Of a stretch of DNA of 12,800 nt, positions 1 to 8,792 are shown piece by piece. The notes below the pieces were generated by a model. That model had not been told where the DNA came from. It was given only the letters and a program-made list of their open reading frames with translations, and ran no database searches. Positions within the stretch are counted from its first letter, which is position 1. Each line of letters opens with the position of its first letter. The DNA comes from an uncultured Methanomassiliicoccales archaeon (lineage in GTDB: Archaea; Thermoplasmatota; Thermoplasmata; Methanomassiliicoccales; Methanomethylophilaceae), in contig CAKQHC010000039.1 in NCBI GenBank assembly GCA_934234005.1, positions 1 through 12,800 of the forward strand. The letters run 5' to 3'. The translations under genes were made by a program, and so were the position numbers.

Positions 1-258
1 ACCTGATGAGAAGGACCCTTTAGTACGAGAGGAACAGGGGTTCGTCGCCTCTAGTTTATCAGTTGTCTGACAAGGCACGCTGAGTAGCCACGCGGTAGTG
101 GATAAGAGCTGAAAGCATCTAAGCTCGAAGCCATCTTAAAAAAGAGGTACCCACAGAACGCCCGTAAATGACGGGTTTGATAGAAGCCGGATGTAAGTAT
201 CGAGGTTCGCCGAGATATTCAGTCCTGGCTTACTAAAGTTCTTAGACGTCGCTGGAGT
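1..258 (+). rRNA. 23S ribosomal RNA, 3' end (partial)
   Basis: This is the last part of domain VI of large-subunit rRNA. The universally conserved sarcin-ricin loop (AGTACGAGAGGAAC) sits at 23-36, where elongation factors contact the ribosome. Further 3' are conserved blocks GCTGAAAGCATCTAAGC (from about 109) and TTGATAG..GCCGG (about 178-190), and the near-terminal TACTAA at 231-236. By analogy with bacterial 23S, the mature end should lie about 20-30 bases after TACTAA, so the end given here is an estimate (roughly +/-20). The 5' part lies outside the window. No 5S rRNA or tRNA follows before the convergent DP2 gene, which fits the unlinked rRNA genes known in Thermoplasmata. Identification is firm; the exact end is not. 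Confidence 0.96.
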
Positions 259-299
259 GTGATCTAGCAGTTAAACAGGTTTCGTATGAAAAATCTCAT

Positions 300-316
300 C
301 CTCTTTTTTTTATTTT
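300..316 (+). terminator. Oligo-T terminator after 23S rRNA
   Basis: A run of eight Ts (304-311) followed by ATTTT lies about 45 bases after the estimated 23S end. Archaeal RNA polymerase terminates at such T tracts on the non-template strand. No strong hairpin precedes it, and none is required in archaea. No matching T tract was seen for the convergent minus-strand gene in 317-426. Confidence 0.6.
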
Positions 317-426
317 GAATTTTTCAGAGTATTTCAGTCTGTGTCAATGCAGATTTTCTCATCCTATTTTCATTAATCAGCGTTCGATCAAAGAATGTTG
401 CCGTACTTATTTATTCGAGTGTAGAA

Positions 427-3400
427 TCAGAAGAAATCACTCAGTTTGCATTTTTTGACTTTATCATTATTGAATACGGAATTCATACTCATCTCGAGAA
501 TCTCGATTCTCTCTTTGGTATAGGTGTCAAGTCCGTATTTCTCACCGATGGTCTTTGATATCTCAAGATATTTCTTTACACTTGCTTCGTGTACCGTGAG
601 TGTCAATCCGTTTCCGCATTCGTTGCATTTTCCGGATATGGGCATCCTGCGGTATTTCTGTCCGCATTTTGTACACCTGACGGTTTGGGTTGAGAAGCTT
701 CTAAGATTTCCAATCATGTCCGGCATGAAGTGTTTGTTCAAAACACGCGTTGCTACGTCTTTCTCGTCCACAGCACGTATTTTCTTGCCTAACATGAGCT
801 GAGCATCCATCTTATCCATCATTGTCTCTAACGTGGTGTATGCAGAGTATTTCGGACCATCAGAAATGTCGTGAGTATCGTGGGTGAATCCCAAACCTTC
901 GTATTGTTTTTCGGTTCCGATACGGCTGCCTATGAGATCCATCATTTTTTCAATCTCTTTCGGCTCTTTCATCTCCATAGCGGCCCTGTATAATTCTATC
1001 GGATATTCTCTGCGGCAATCGACGTTATGTGCTTCCTTGTCGATTTCATTAGGGTCAAGTCTGGTGGTAAGAACCAACGGTGCATCCATCAATCCTCCGC
1101 GTCTGTCCGGCAGGAAGTGCCTGGAGAAGTTAAGAAGTGCATCCATCGCCAGCATAACGCAGTCCTCATCTCCATCGCAGTTTCTTCTTTTGGCTGCATG
1201 GAAGAACGGATGTCCGTAGCACCCGCGTGCATTAGCATATCCTATAATGCGCGTAAGAACGCATCCGGATGTATGGGGGGCCAATGCATACGTAATATTT
1301 CCGATCAATTCCGTTCTGTTGTTGATGTTGTAATATCTGGGAAGTTTGTACAACTCCTCCAGTTCATCATCGATATATTTGCTGACTTTTACAAGATAAT
1401 CTCCGCAATCCGTTGAAGGTACGATGTCCTGCGGTTTTAATTCGACTATCTGTTCGGGATCGGTTAAAGGTTCGCCGTTCCAGTCGTGCGTATAGCCAAG
1501 TTCGTGGGCTTTCTCAATCGGGAGTCCCACTTCCCTTGGTTTGAAGTGAGTCAGAGGAATATCGGTCATATCAAAACGGATTGTACCGTCTTTGAAGGTT
1601 GATACATCGTATTTGCGTCTGAGGATTCCCTTTTCCATCGGTTCCACGAATTTCAGTTTGGAAATCAAAGCATCAAGGCATTTCATATCTCCCGGGGGTC
1701 TTTCGCCCAGGTTTTCGCATGCTTTTTTGAAGACTTCATCAAGATTGACATCGATCTTTGCAGAACCCATATTTCCGAATTCATTCTTCATGGGGGTATA
1801 TACGGTATGCGATCCGCATTCCGGACACTTGTTGAGGATAGTTTTGGTTCTGCATTCGGGACAGATCCTGTTTCCCGCATCCACGGTTACGACGGCTTTT
1901 CCGCTGTTTTCTCTGGACGCATTTTGTTTGTAAAATTTGATGGCGGCATTAATCTCCTTGCCTACTTCCGCTTCGTCTCCTACCGGGAAGAGAGAGAATA
2001 CTTTCGGAGTCATGTCGCGTTCTTTCGCCTTCTCCGGACGTCCCATTCTGGTTCCTATGCGCGTCATGGCTCTTGCGCGTACTTCATACCCTGCGGCCTT
2101 GGATACGGCCTCTAATGTATTGTCTCCTTCCAACTCTGCCCTGGAAACCATCTTTTCGTTCTCGTAAGACAATCCGAGGCAGTCAAGAATCGGAAGGCTG
2201 TATTTGGAACTGATAATCACTTTTCCGTCTCTTACGATATGCAGTGCACAGAGGTCTTCCAACATGCGTTTCGAAACGGGTTCCAGAGGAATGACGATAC
2301 TGCCGTCCGAATAATCCCCTTCGGCGAGTATATACTCTCTCAGACTTTTTATTCTGTCTAACGGGTAGTCCGACCAAAACAGATTATAGTTGGGGTGCAA
2401 CGGAACATGCATCGTATTGCACATTTCCTTGGCTCTTTCATATGTGGGGTTCTGCCAATCGTCCGGCAGTTCGCCTTTTTCACGCAATTCAAGTTTATGC
2501 CATTCTACGGGATATCCCGGCGGACACAGTGTGTGGTTGTTTTCGCAGAACTCGCCGTATGGTACGAGTATCTCTCCGTTATCCACTATTTCGGATATTT
2601 GGGGCCTGATTGCCAATACGTCGTCTTTGGTTTGACAGTACACAAGATCTCCGTTTTTCAGTAACACTGTAGGCCCTTCGAGCATATCGCAGGGCGTAAC
2701 CACACTGGCTTTACCCGGTCTTTCGATTTTTAGTTGGGTGCCCAGCGCCATAAATTCGTCCATTACGTACATCGTTGCCGTGCTGTATGCGAGGGATGCC
2801 AATCCGGAAGTACGGGCCCTTCCGTATCTGAGTCTGAATCCGCCTACTTTACACGGATGGCCGAAGATGGGACGTCCTGCGACGATATCCATCAGATATT
2901 TGTACTGGGGTTGGACGGTCTTTACGGTTTCTTTTGCCTCTTCTTCCTTGGGTTTGGTCTTGTGCGCTTCCAGATACTGTCCTATGAATTCCCATCCGGG
3001 AATATTGAGTTTGTCGACGTGTTTCTTTAGTTTGGCGGCCTTTTGACACATGCCTTCGGCAATGACAAGGCATGCACCGCCTCTTACACGGTTTGTATCT
3101 ATGCGCGGAAGGTCTCTGAATCCGGATATTTCGACCGATTCCGTACCTTCTCCGTCTACGCATACGGGACAGTTTCTGACTATGAGGTCGATTTCTTCGG
3201 ATGTCGGGGTATACTGAAGGTGCTGCTGCTGTTTGTACAGCGGAATTTCCTCGTCGAATCTTGCAATCTCTCCCTCGGTGGGCTTGTATTTTCCTATGCC
3301 CAATTCCGTTCTCACGACATCTGCGATGAGCACACTCATAGCCTGTGCCGTACCTCCTGCCGCACGGATGGGTCCGGCAAAAATAAGATCGACGTAATCG

Positions 3401-3825
3401 GTTCCGTCGTCGTTCTTTTTGATTTTTGTGAATGCGATACCTTCAAGCGGTGCGACGAGAACCCCTTCGGTAAGAACAGCCAATCCTACGCGGGTTGCTT
3501 TGTCCAATGCCACTTCCAGGCTTTCTGCGGGTCTTTTTGCCATTTCTTTGGCAACTACCAAGGAAACCAGTTCACGGTTACCGATTTCGGCTGTTTTTTG
3601 TCTTATGATTTCTGCCGCGCCTTCTACGTGGTAGTCCGACAGAAGTTTTTCCACACGGGATGCAAGATCTTCCGCCTGAGGTATTTCGACGGATATTTCC
3701 GGATCATAGCCCAATTCACGTGCTTTATTGGCTATGTCGTAGCAGTTGTTGTTGATTTTCAGGAGCTGTTTGAAATAATCATCCATCTCTTTGCTGCGTA
3801 CCGGTCCGGAAATATTGTCTGCCAT
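427..3825 (-). CDS. polC: DNA polymerase II (PolD) large subunit DP2
   Basis: This is the catalytic polymerase subunit of the archaeal family D replicative DNA polymerase, which works with the exonuclease subunit DP1 and the PCNA clamp. The protein is 1132 aa, normal for an intein-free DP2. The active-site motif RRNCDGDED is intact, with N882, D884 and D886 matching the metal-binding residues known for the family. Cys pairs at 655/658 and 667/670, and at 1051/1054 and 1067/1070, form two zinc fingers; another CPVC (219-222) lies in the N-terminal part. The extreme C-terminus, KCKLSDFF (1125-1132), resembles a PCNA-interacting PIP box with Lys in place of the usual Gln. The ATG start follows the upstream GTPase stop by 3 bases, with a weak GAGG ribosome site at 3834-3837, so co-transcription is likely. 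The DP1 gene is not in the window. A 348-codon open frame antisense to it at 3043-4089 is a shadow. Confidence 0.97.
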   Translation of the reverse strand: MADNISGPVRSKEMDDYFKQLLKINNNCYDIANKARELGYDPEISVEIPQAEDLASRVEKLLSDYHVEGAAEIIRQKTAEIGNRELVSLVVAKEMAKRPAESLEVALDKATRVGLAVLTEGVLVAPLEGIAFTKIKKNDDGTDYVDLIFAGPIRAAGGTAQAMSVLIADVVRTELGIGKYKPTEGEIARFDEEIPLYKQQQHLQYTPTSEEIDLIVRNCPVCVDGEGTESVEISGFRDLPRIDTNRVRGGACLVIAEGMCQKAAKLKKHVDKLNIPGWEFIGQYLEAHKTKPKEEEAKETVKTVQPQYKYLMDIVAGRPIFGHPCKVGGFRLRYGRARTSGLASLAYSTATMYVMDEFMALGTQLKIERPGKASVVTPCDMLEGPTVLLKNGDLVYCQTKDDVLAIRPQISEIVDNGEILVPYGEFCENNHTLCPPGYPVEWHKLELREKGELPDDWQNPTYERAKEMCNTMHVPLHPNYNLFWSDYPLDRIKSLREYILAEGDYSDGSIVIPLEPVSKRMLEDLCALHIVRDGKVIISSKYSLPILDCLGLSYENEKMVSRAELEGDNTLEAVSKAAGYEVRARAMTRIGTRMGRPEKAKERDMTPKVFSLFPVGDEAEVGKEINAAIKFYKQNASRENSGKAVVTVDAGNRICPECRTKTILNKCPECGSHTVYTPMKNEFGNMGSAKIDVNLDEVFKKACENLGERPPGDMKCLDALISKLKFVEPMEKGILRRKYDVSTFKDGTIRFDMTDIPLTHFKPREVGLPIEKAHELGYTHDWNGEPLTDPEQIVELKPQDIVPSTDCGDYLVKVSKYIDDELEELYKLPRYYNINNRTELIGNITYALAPHTSGCVLTRIIGYANARGCYGHPFFHAAKRRNCDGDEDCVMLAMDALLNFSRHFLPDRRGGLMDAPLVLTTRLDPNEIDKEAHNVDCRREYPIELYRAAMEMKEPKEIEKMMDLIGSRIGTEKQYEGLGFTHDTHDISDGPKYSAYTTLETMMDKMDAQLMLGKKIRAVDEKDVATRVLNKHFMPDMIGNLRSFSTQTVRCTKCGQKYRRMPISGKCNECGNGLTLTVHEASVKKYLEISKTIGEKYGLDTYTKERIEILEMSMNSVFNNDKVKKCKLSDFF

Positions 3826-3828
3826 GTA

Positions 3829-4830
3829 TCAGGCCTCTTCTTCGTATTGAAGCGCTTTGCGTCTGAACACTTCGCGCATGGATTTCATAATTGTGTTTCT
3901 GAGTTCATCCATGTTTTCTCCGCTCTGTGCGGAGAAGAAGAGACGTCCGTCTCCGCTCTTGCCTATGTCGCATTTGCTTTCTGCTACGATTATCTCCACA
4001 TTGCCGAATCCTTCCTGGATGTTGGCAAGGAGTTTTTCCTGAACTTCGCGTGTAAATCCGCATGTTTCCGTCGGATCGACAACGAATAAGATAACGTCCG
4101 TAAGATACCTCAGTGCGAGAACGGCCTGTTTCTCGATGGCGTTCCTTTCGTCGAATGTTCTGTCAAGCAGTCCGGGAGTATCGATAATCTGGTATTTTCT
4201 CCAGTCGTCTTCTATGTGGCCCACGATCACTCCTTTGGTTGTGAACGGATACGGAGCTATTTCGGGTTCCGCGCTTGACAGCACGGTGACCAGGTTGCTT
4301 TTTCCCACGTTGGGGAATCCGGCAACTACCAGAGTGGGCATTTTCGGATCGACGGCAGGCAGTTTCCTGAGTTTGTTCTTGGCATCTCCCAGGAATTCAA
4401 GGTCGTCGGAGATTCTGTCTACATACGAGTTCAGTCTTCCGTAGAATCCCCTTCTTATTGCTTCGATTATTTCCGGATCTTTGTGTCTGCGGATGTCTTT
4501 AAGCGATTGGTTTTTGAGTTTCTCGACTTTTCCCGCACACCAATTCACGGCCCCGAGAGCCTTTTTGTATCTGTCGATGCCGATGATGATATCAATCAGT
4601 TCGGGAAGGAAATCCTCTTCCTTATCCATACGGGGGAATTTTTCCACATATCCCTGGAGGGCAGTAACCACAATGTCTCCCGACGCGGTGACTTTTGCCA
4701 AAGCCGTTTTCTTACGGGTGTCTAGTGTGTTAGTGCCGTTCTTGTAGATTTTGGATGCCCTGTGGAAAGCTTTTTCCATCAATTCCTCTGATGTGAGTAC
4801 TGTGGGAATTTTAAAATCCATTGCGGCCAT
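3829..4830 (-). CDS. NOG1-family GTP-binding protein
   Basis: This is a GTPase of the OBG/DRG-HflX superfamily, NOG1 family, whose members act in assembly of the large ribosomal subunit. The 333 residues comprise an N-terminal helical domain (about 1-160) and a G domain. The P loop GFPNVGKS is at 171-178, the switch I Thr region PFTTK at 195-199, and the G3 motif DTPG at 217-220. G4 reads SKCD (285-288) instead of the usual NKxD, and a G5-like SAQSG follows. The long C-terminal extension of eukaryotic Nog1 is absent, as expected in archaea. The start is the first ATG at 4830 (MAAMDF); a TATA-like element at 4851-4857 sits about 24 bases upstream, suggesting a leaderless message. An internal ATG at 4821 is possible. 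The gene ends 3 bases before DP2, so the two probably form an operon. The family is well supported; the exact ribosomal role is inferred from relatives. Confidence 0.9.
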   Translation of the reverse strand: MAAMDFKIPTVLTSEELMEKAFHRASKIYKNGTNTLDTRKKTALAKVTASGDIVVTALQGYVEKFPRMDKEEDFLPELIDIIIGIDRYKKALGAVNWCAGKVEKLKNQSLKDIRRHKDPEIIEAIRRGFYGRLNSYVDRISDDLEFLGDAKNKLRKLPAVDPKMPTLVVAGFPNVGKSNLVTVLSSAEPEIAPYPFTTKGVIVGHIEDDWRKYQIIDTPGLLDRTFDERNAIEKQAVLALRYLTDVILFVVDPTETCGFTREVQEKLLANIQEGFGNVEIIVAESKCDIGKSGDGRLFFSAQSGENMDELRNTIMKSMREVFRRKALQYEEEA

Positions 4831-4847
4831 ACAACACCCATCGCCAT

Positions 4848-4860
4848 CGGTTATATTAGG
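4848..4860 (-). promoter_or_regulatory. TATA-like promoter of the GTPase-DP2 operon
   Basis: On the minus strand the sequence reads CCTAATATAACC, with TATA at 4851-4857. Its centre is about 24 bases from the GTPase ATG at 4830, the spacing expected for an archaeal box A driving transcription from the start codon itself. No Shine-Dalgarno motif precedes that ATG, which fits a leaderless message. The call rests on sequence and spacing only. Confidence 0.5.
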
Positions 4861-4874
4861 TTATTCGCGCGCGG

Positions 4875-7800
4875 TTATCCGTACGAGACGGTCAGTCTGA
4901 ATAGCCAGATGTCGTGGGACATCTTTTTGTTCGGCTTCATTACCGACGGTATCGCTTCGGTAGGGACATCGTCAAATCTTATGCCGCAGTCTACGGACGG
5001 TTTTCCGGTATCGATGCCAACGATGCGCGTCAGCGATGCCAGATTCGCTCTGAAGACTACGTCGCCGCATATCCGCGGTATGTCCGGGGTTTTGCACAGG
5101 AGTTTCGGGAATCCCACTTCCATACCGAGACATATTTCGATATCGACGTCTTCGGGTATTATTCTGTCCGGTTGTATGCGGTACGGGTCTTTTATGCCCA
5201 GTATTAAGGATTCTACCCTGCCGGCGATTGCTTTCAGAGTATCGGATGCCAAATCCGAATCCGTACGCAAAGCCAGGCGCAGCCTTCCGGACGCGGACGA
5301 CGTAAGGTCGCTTACACTGACATTCACATACACCGACGCTTCCAGTATTCTTCCGCTGACATGTTTTATGGTACGGTCCACGGTGTTCTTTACCAGACTG
5401 CGGATAAATTCCGTCAGACTGTCCGTATCGGTTATGCTGCCGACGTCTTCGAATGCTTTTTGCACACCGTACCAGACAATGTCTTTGGCATCGGCGGCGG
5501 TTATCAGTTCGCTTACCACGGCGGATCCGTTGCTCTCTCCCATGGAACCTTTTCCGAAAGTCCATTCGGTCGAGCCGTCGAACTTGCGGTGTATCGTCTG
5601 CAGGTCGTTTGCGGTGTCCCTCATGGTCGGTGTTTTGTCCACTTCGTTCCCGTCCGGATCTTTCAGAACCAGAGATTCTCCGTTTTTGGTGTGTTTGCCG
5701 GATTGGTTGACCAGCAGGAATGTGGTGGTTATTACGAGATATTCCCCGGGAGATATGGATCCCGACAAAGTCATGTTTTTGGTTTTGCGGTCGGAACATG
5801 CCAGGAGTGTATATCCGTCGAGTTCGACGGTGTGCGGACTGTTGTTATACAGTTCCACCCATTCATTACCTCTGTCGTCTCCGGGAGGATTGCTTTCGAA
5901 TTCGTTTATCAGCAAACCCTCCTGGACGGGGTGCGAGTATCTCAATGTGAATCCCGCATCCAATCCGACGTTTACTCCAAGGCCGGGAACCGGTATGGAT
6001 GACAACCTCTCGCCCAAACCGGGTATGTCGCTTAACGACAGTCCTGTCTCGTAATAATTTACGAGTTCCGGGAGAACCAACGATATGTCTGTATCTCCTA
6101 TGGATCCGTCCAGCGTGAGAAGGTGTTTGCTGGATTTCATCAGAGGGTCCAGAGACATCTTTATTTTCCAGCTGTCTGAAGTTATACTTCCGTTTCCGGT
6201 AAAAATCAGGTTGTCGCTTTTCACGTCTCCTTTGACCTTTACGGTAATGCCGGCCGATACAAACAAGCCTGCGACAGGACCGGAAAGGGTTGCGGTAAAC
6301 AGTGTCTTGGTATTGGATACCCAGGTCATGGCAGACGTGGATATCCTCAGATTGTATCCGAAGAGGCCGATGTCGATATACTGCTTTCCCAGACCTATGC
6401 TGAAGAACAGATTGAGTGCGGCATCGGAAAATATGTCCGCGGCTTCGGCCGAAATCCATTCGTTCAGCTTCTGAATCGGTTCCATGACTTTTTCGTACAT
6501 GTCCGTGACGGCTTTGGCTATGTATTCCGTTACAACCGTCAGTTTCTCTGCCAGAAACTCCAATGCATCACCTACAACGGACATGACGTCCATCAGAGGT
6601 TCTATGATCGGTTCCAGTATCTTCAATATCATACGGACGGATTCGTCTATTATTGTGGCGGACGGACGGTATTCCACGTTGTCCAATGCCCATCCGCTTA
6701 TGACCGGCACCTCTATCGTCAGATTGATGTCTGCGGTTCCGGAACATCTGCTGTCGTAATTGCCGGACGACAGTGCGATTGAATTTCCGCCTTTTATTTC
6801 ATATGTTATTCTGTCGTGTATCGTTGCGGTGAATACTGTGGTATACGCGGCGACGGAATCCGAGGAAAAACCGACGGAATGGATGCTTTTTTCCGAATTG
6901 ATTGTCGGGTTGGTGGAAACGGGATCCGACAGTATTTTTGCATCCAGATATTCGTAGGATACGGTATCGCCGTCGGTAAACACAAACGGGCCGCAGTCGG
7001 GAAGTTCGGTGAATCCCGATGCCGGGTTTACAGATATGCGGGAACACCATTCTTCGCACAGTCTGTGCATACTGCCGCGTACGGGTTGCATAATGTCCGT
7101 GAGAGATTCGGTCTGTTTCAGCATCCATGCGGCTATCTTTTTCATAAGTCCGGGTTCTCCGCCGGGTACCTCCGCCAGGATTCCGAACACAGATAGGTCA
7201 CTGATAACGGAACGGCGGTATTCCTGAAGGGCTGTTGACACAACATCGGATTGTCTGGCTTCTTCAAACGAAATTTCGCCGCCGGTGGCCGCCTCGATTT
7301 CGTATGATATTCTGTCCAGAAATTCGTCTTCCAGAACGAATTCGTCCTGACGGGAGTATATCGCATTGGCTATTGCGGCATAGAACGGATCCGATGCCGA
7401 TGCAGAACTTACGGAAGATTCCAAACATTTTGCGAGAATGCCGGACGTGCTATCGAGTGCTTTCTCCAAAGCTATGCCCAGTTTCCCGGAAAAATCCGAT
7501 TCGTCGTATCCTGTCATCGGAACGGATACTTTTCCAAGAGATTTCCCGGAGGTCATCTCGGTACATGCCAGACGTATCGCGCCTCTCATGAAGTCCTTTA
7601 TGCTGTCTTTGCCCTCGTAATAATCCGATTTGAAGTATTTGATCCATGTGCGGTCCATGAGACTGACGGTAGGATTCTCTATCGAGACCGTTATCCCGGA
7701 TACCGTAACTTCGGTCGTACCCTTTCCCGGATTCGAATAATCTTCCTTGGAATATCCGTGGGACGACATCACATCCTCGATGTATGATTCGGCACCCGAT

Positions 7801-8792
7801 ACGCTTTCCCCTTTAACGAAAGACCCGATTGCGTCGCACAGCCTTTTGTAATAATCTTTTTCCGGCGAGAGGACATGCAGAATTTTGTCACCGCACAGGT
7901 ATTCGAACCATTTCATTACGACAGAATCCATCTGCGAGTACAGCGTTTGTGCGTATATAGACGAGAGATCGATTTCCAGTGTATCGGTATCGCCGACGAA
8001 GAAACCGGCCAAATCCACGGAATCGGTTCCGTCGAATACGGTTCCGTCAGAACGGAAGCATATGAGTTTCATTGCATCCAGCGCATAGGAATATGCTTTT
8101 TCAACATCGGATCTGGTGAGTATTTTACTCACGTCCGTGTTTCCGATGCCGTATCCGTTGATTACCCTGTACTGAGCCAAAGCTTCCAGCTGATAAGTAA
8201 TCATGTTGCTCAGGGATACTTTTCCGTCGGCCATCGATTCGAACATAGATGTGCGTTCCAGAGTCAGAGGGAGTCCGCACGTGCCGTCGGATGTTATTTC
8301 GATTTCTTTCGTTGTTTTGATGAATTTTTCTCTGAATTCCAGGGTGACGGTTCCTTCCGCTTTCAGATATGACGGCACCGACCCTTCCGCGGAGTATCCG
8401 TTTCCGGCACGTGCCGCCGTCAGATTCAGACTGCTGTCTGTGATTTCGGCGGAAACGCCGTCCGCGATCAGGGGGCTGTTGTATTCCAGCCATTTCTCCG
8501 ATTTTTCGCGGAATGCCGAGGCGCGTTCGCTCATTCCGCCCATACCGTCGGCCGTGGAGATGTCGAGGATAATTTCTCCCAATCCTCTCTCGATATGGTT
8601 GCGCATTTTCTCCACCGATCCGTCAAAACCGGATACGGTATCGGCCATCCCGTCCGAGGCGGATTCCGATCTGGAATATTCCCCGGTGATTCCGAGCATG
8701 ACTGTTGACAGCAGGAGTATCGAGACTGCTATCGCGGCGAAGGGCATATTCCCTCTGCGGTCTGAAATCATGCCCCGCGTTTTGCCGTTCAA
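4875..8792 (-). CDS. Very large secreted or membrane-anchored protein with lamin-tail domain
   Basis: The function is unknown. The frame encodes 1305 residues from a TTG at 8792, but an ATG at 8771 (residue 8) is the better start: a TATA-like element at 8794-8802 lies about 28 bases upstream of it, giving a leaderless message and a 1298-aa protein. After DRRGN (11-15) comes one hydrophobic stretch at about 16-37, either a membrane anchor or a type IV prepilin-like leader; there is no C-terminal membrane segment. The rest therefore probably lies outside the cell. Residues about 960-1090 form a lamin-tail domain, recognisable from LLINEFESN, NEWVELYNN and LDGYTLL, followed by a KDPDG turn and a TEWTFGKGS end. 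It looks inserted between two unassigned regions. Residues about 700-800 are helix-rich and the flanks are beta-rich and Ser/Thr/Asp-rich. N-terminal patterns of this kind (charged, RG, then PFA and a long hydrophobic run) occur, from memory, in large haloarchaeal proteins near pilus genes. Coding is certain; the role is not. Confidence 0.85.
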   Translation of the reverse strand: MNGKTRGMISDRRGNMPFAAIAVSILLLSTVMLGITGEYSRSESASDGMADTVSGFDGSVEKMRNHIERGLGEIILDISTADGMGGMSERASAFREKSEKWLEYNSPLIADGVSAEITDSSLNLTAARAGNGYSAEGSVPSYLKAEGTVTLEFREKFIKTTKEIEITSDGTCGLPLTLERTSMFESMADGKVSLSNMITYQLEALAQYRVINGYGIGNTDVSKILTRSDVEKAYSYALDAMKLICFRSDGTVFDGTDSVDLAGFFVGDTDTLEIDLSSIYAQTLYSQMDSVVMKWFEYLCGDKILHVLSPEKDYYKRLCDAIGSFVKGESVSGAESYIEDVMSSHGYSKEDYSNPGKGTTEVTVSGITVSIENPTVSLMDRTWIKYFKSDYYEGKDSIKDFMRGAIRLACTEMTSGKSLGKVSVPMTGYDESDFSGKLGIALEKALDSTSGILAKCLESSVSSASASDPFYAAIANAIYSRQDEFVLEDEFLDRISYEIEAATGGEISFEEARQSDVVSTALQEYRRSVISDLSVFGILAEVPGGEPGLMKKIAAWMLKQTESLTDIMQPVRGSMHRLCEEWCSRISVNPASGFTELPDCGPFVFTDGDTVSYEYLDAKILSDPVSTNPTINSEKSIHSVGFSSDSVAAYTTVFTATIHDRITYEIKGGNSIALSSGNYDSRCSGTADINLTIEVPVISGWALDNVEYRPSATIIDESVRMILKILEPIIEPLMDVMSVVGDALEFLAEKLTVVTEYIAKAVTDMYEKVMEPIQKLNEWISAEAADIFSDAALNLFFSIGLGKQYIDIGLFGYNLRISTSAMTWVSNTKTLFTATLSGPVAGLFVSAGITVKVKGDVKSDNLIFTGNGSITSDSWKIKMSLDPLMKSSKHLLTLDGSIGDTDISLVLPELVNYYETGLSLSDIPGLGERLSSIPVPGLGVNVGLDAGFTLRYSHPVQEGLLINEFESNPPGDDRGNEWVELYNNSPHTVELDGYTLLACSDRKTKNMTLSGSISPGEYLVITTTFLLVNQSGKHTKNGESLVLKDPDGNEVDKTPTMRDTANDLQTIHRKFDGSTEWTFGKGSMGESNGSAVVSELITAADAKDIVWYGVQKAFEDVGSITDTDSLTEFIRSLVKNTVDRTIKHVSGRILEASVYVNVSVSDLTSSASGRLRLALRTDSDLASDTLKAIAGRVESLILGIKDPYRIQPDRIIPEDVDIEICLGMEVGFPKLLCKTPDIPRICGDVVFRANLASLTRIVGIDTGKPSVDCGIRFDDVPTEAIPSVMKPNKKMSHDIWLFRLTVSYG
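5525..5915 (-). other. Lamin-tail (LTD) domain within the large surface protein
   Basis: This domain segment covers about residues 960-1090. It has the family's typical order: an opening INEFESNPPGDD strand and loop, NEWVELYNN, a V-L-D-GYTL strand, a SPGEYLVI strand, a KDPDGNEVD turn and a closing TEWTFGKGS segment. LTDs are immunoglobulin-like folds that in prokaryotic secreted proteins are linked to surface attachment or to nucleases and other enzymes. No nuclease motif was seen beside it here, so a structural or adhesive role is the simpler inference. Confidence 0.8.

Noticed and set aside
3043..4089. A 348-codon + frame over DP2 and the GTPase
   Set aside because: It is antisense to two well-identified genes and crosses their boundary. 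Its Cys/Phe-rich composition is typical of a shadow frame, and it has no promoter or ribosome site.
4866..4873. CGCGCGCG palindrome just after the large protein stop, as a terminator
   Set aside because: It is self-complementary without a loop and has no T tract on the minus strand, so nothing supports termination there.
4909..6054. A 381-codon + frame antisense to the large surface protein
   Set aside because: The minus frame contains a continuous lamin-tail domain and a 1305-codon reading frame. The + frame is low-complexity Ser/Arg-rich and matches nothing recognised.
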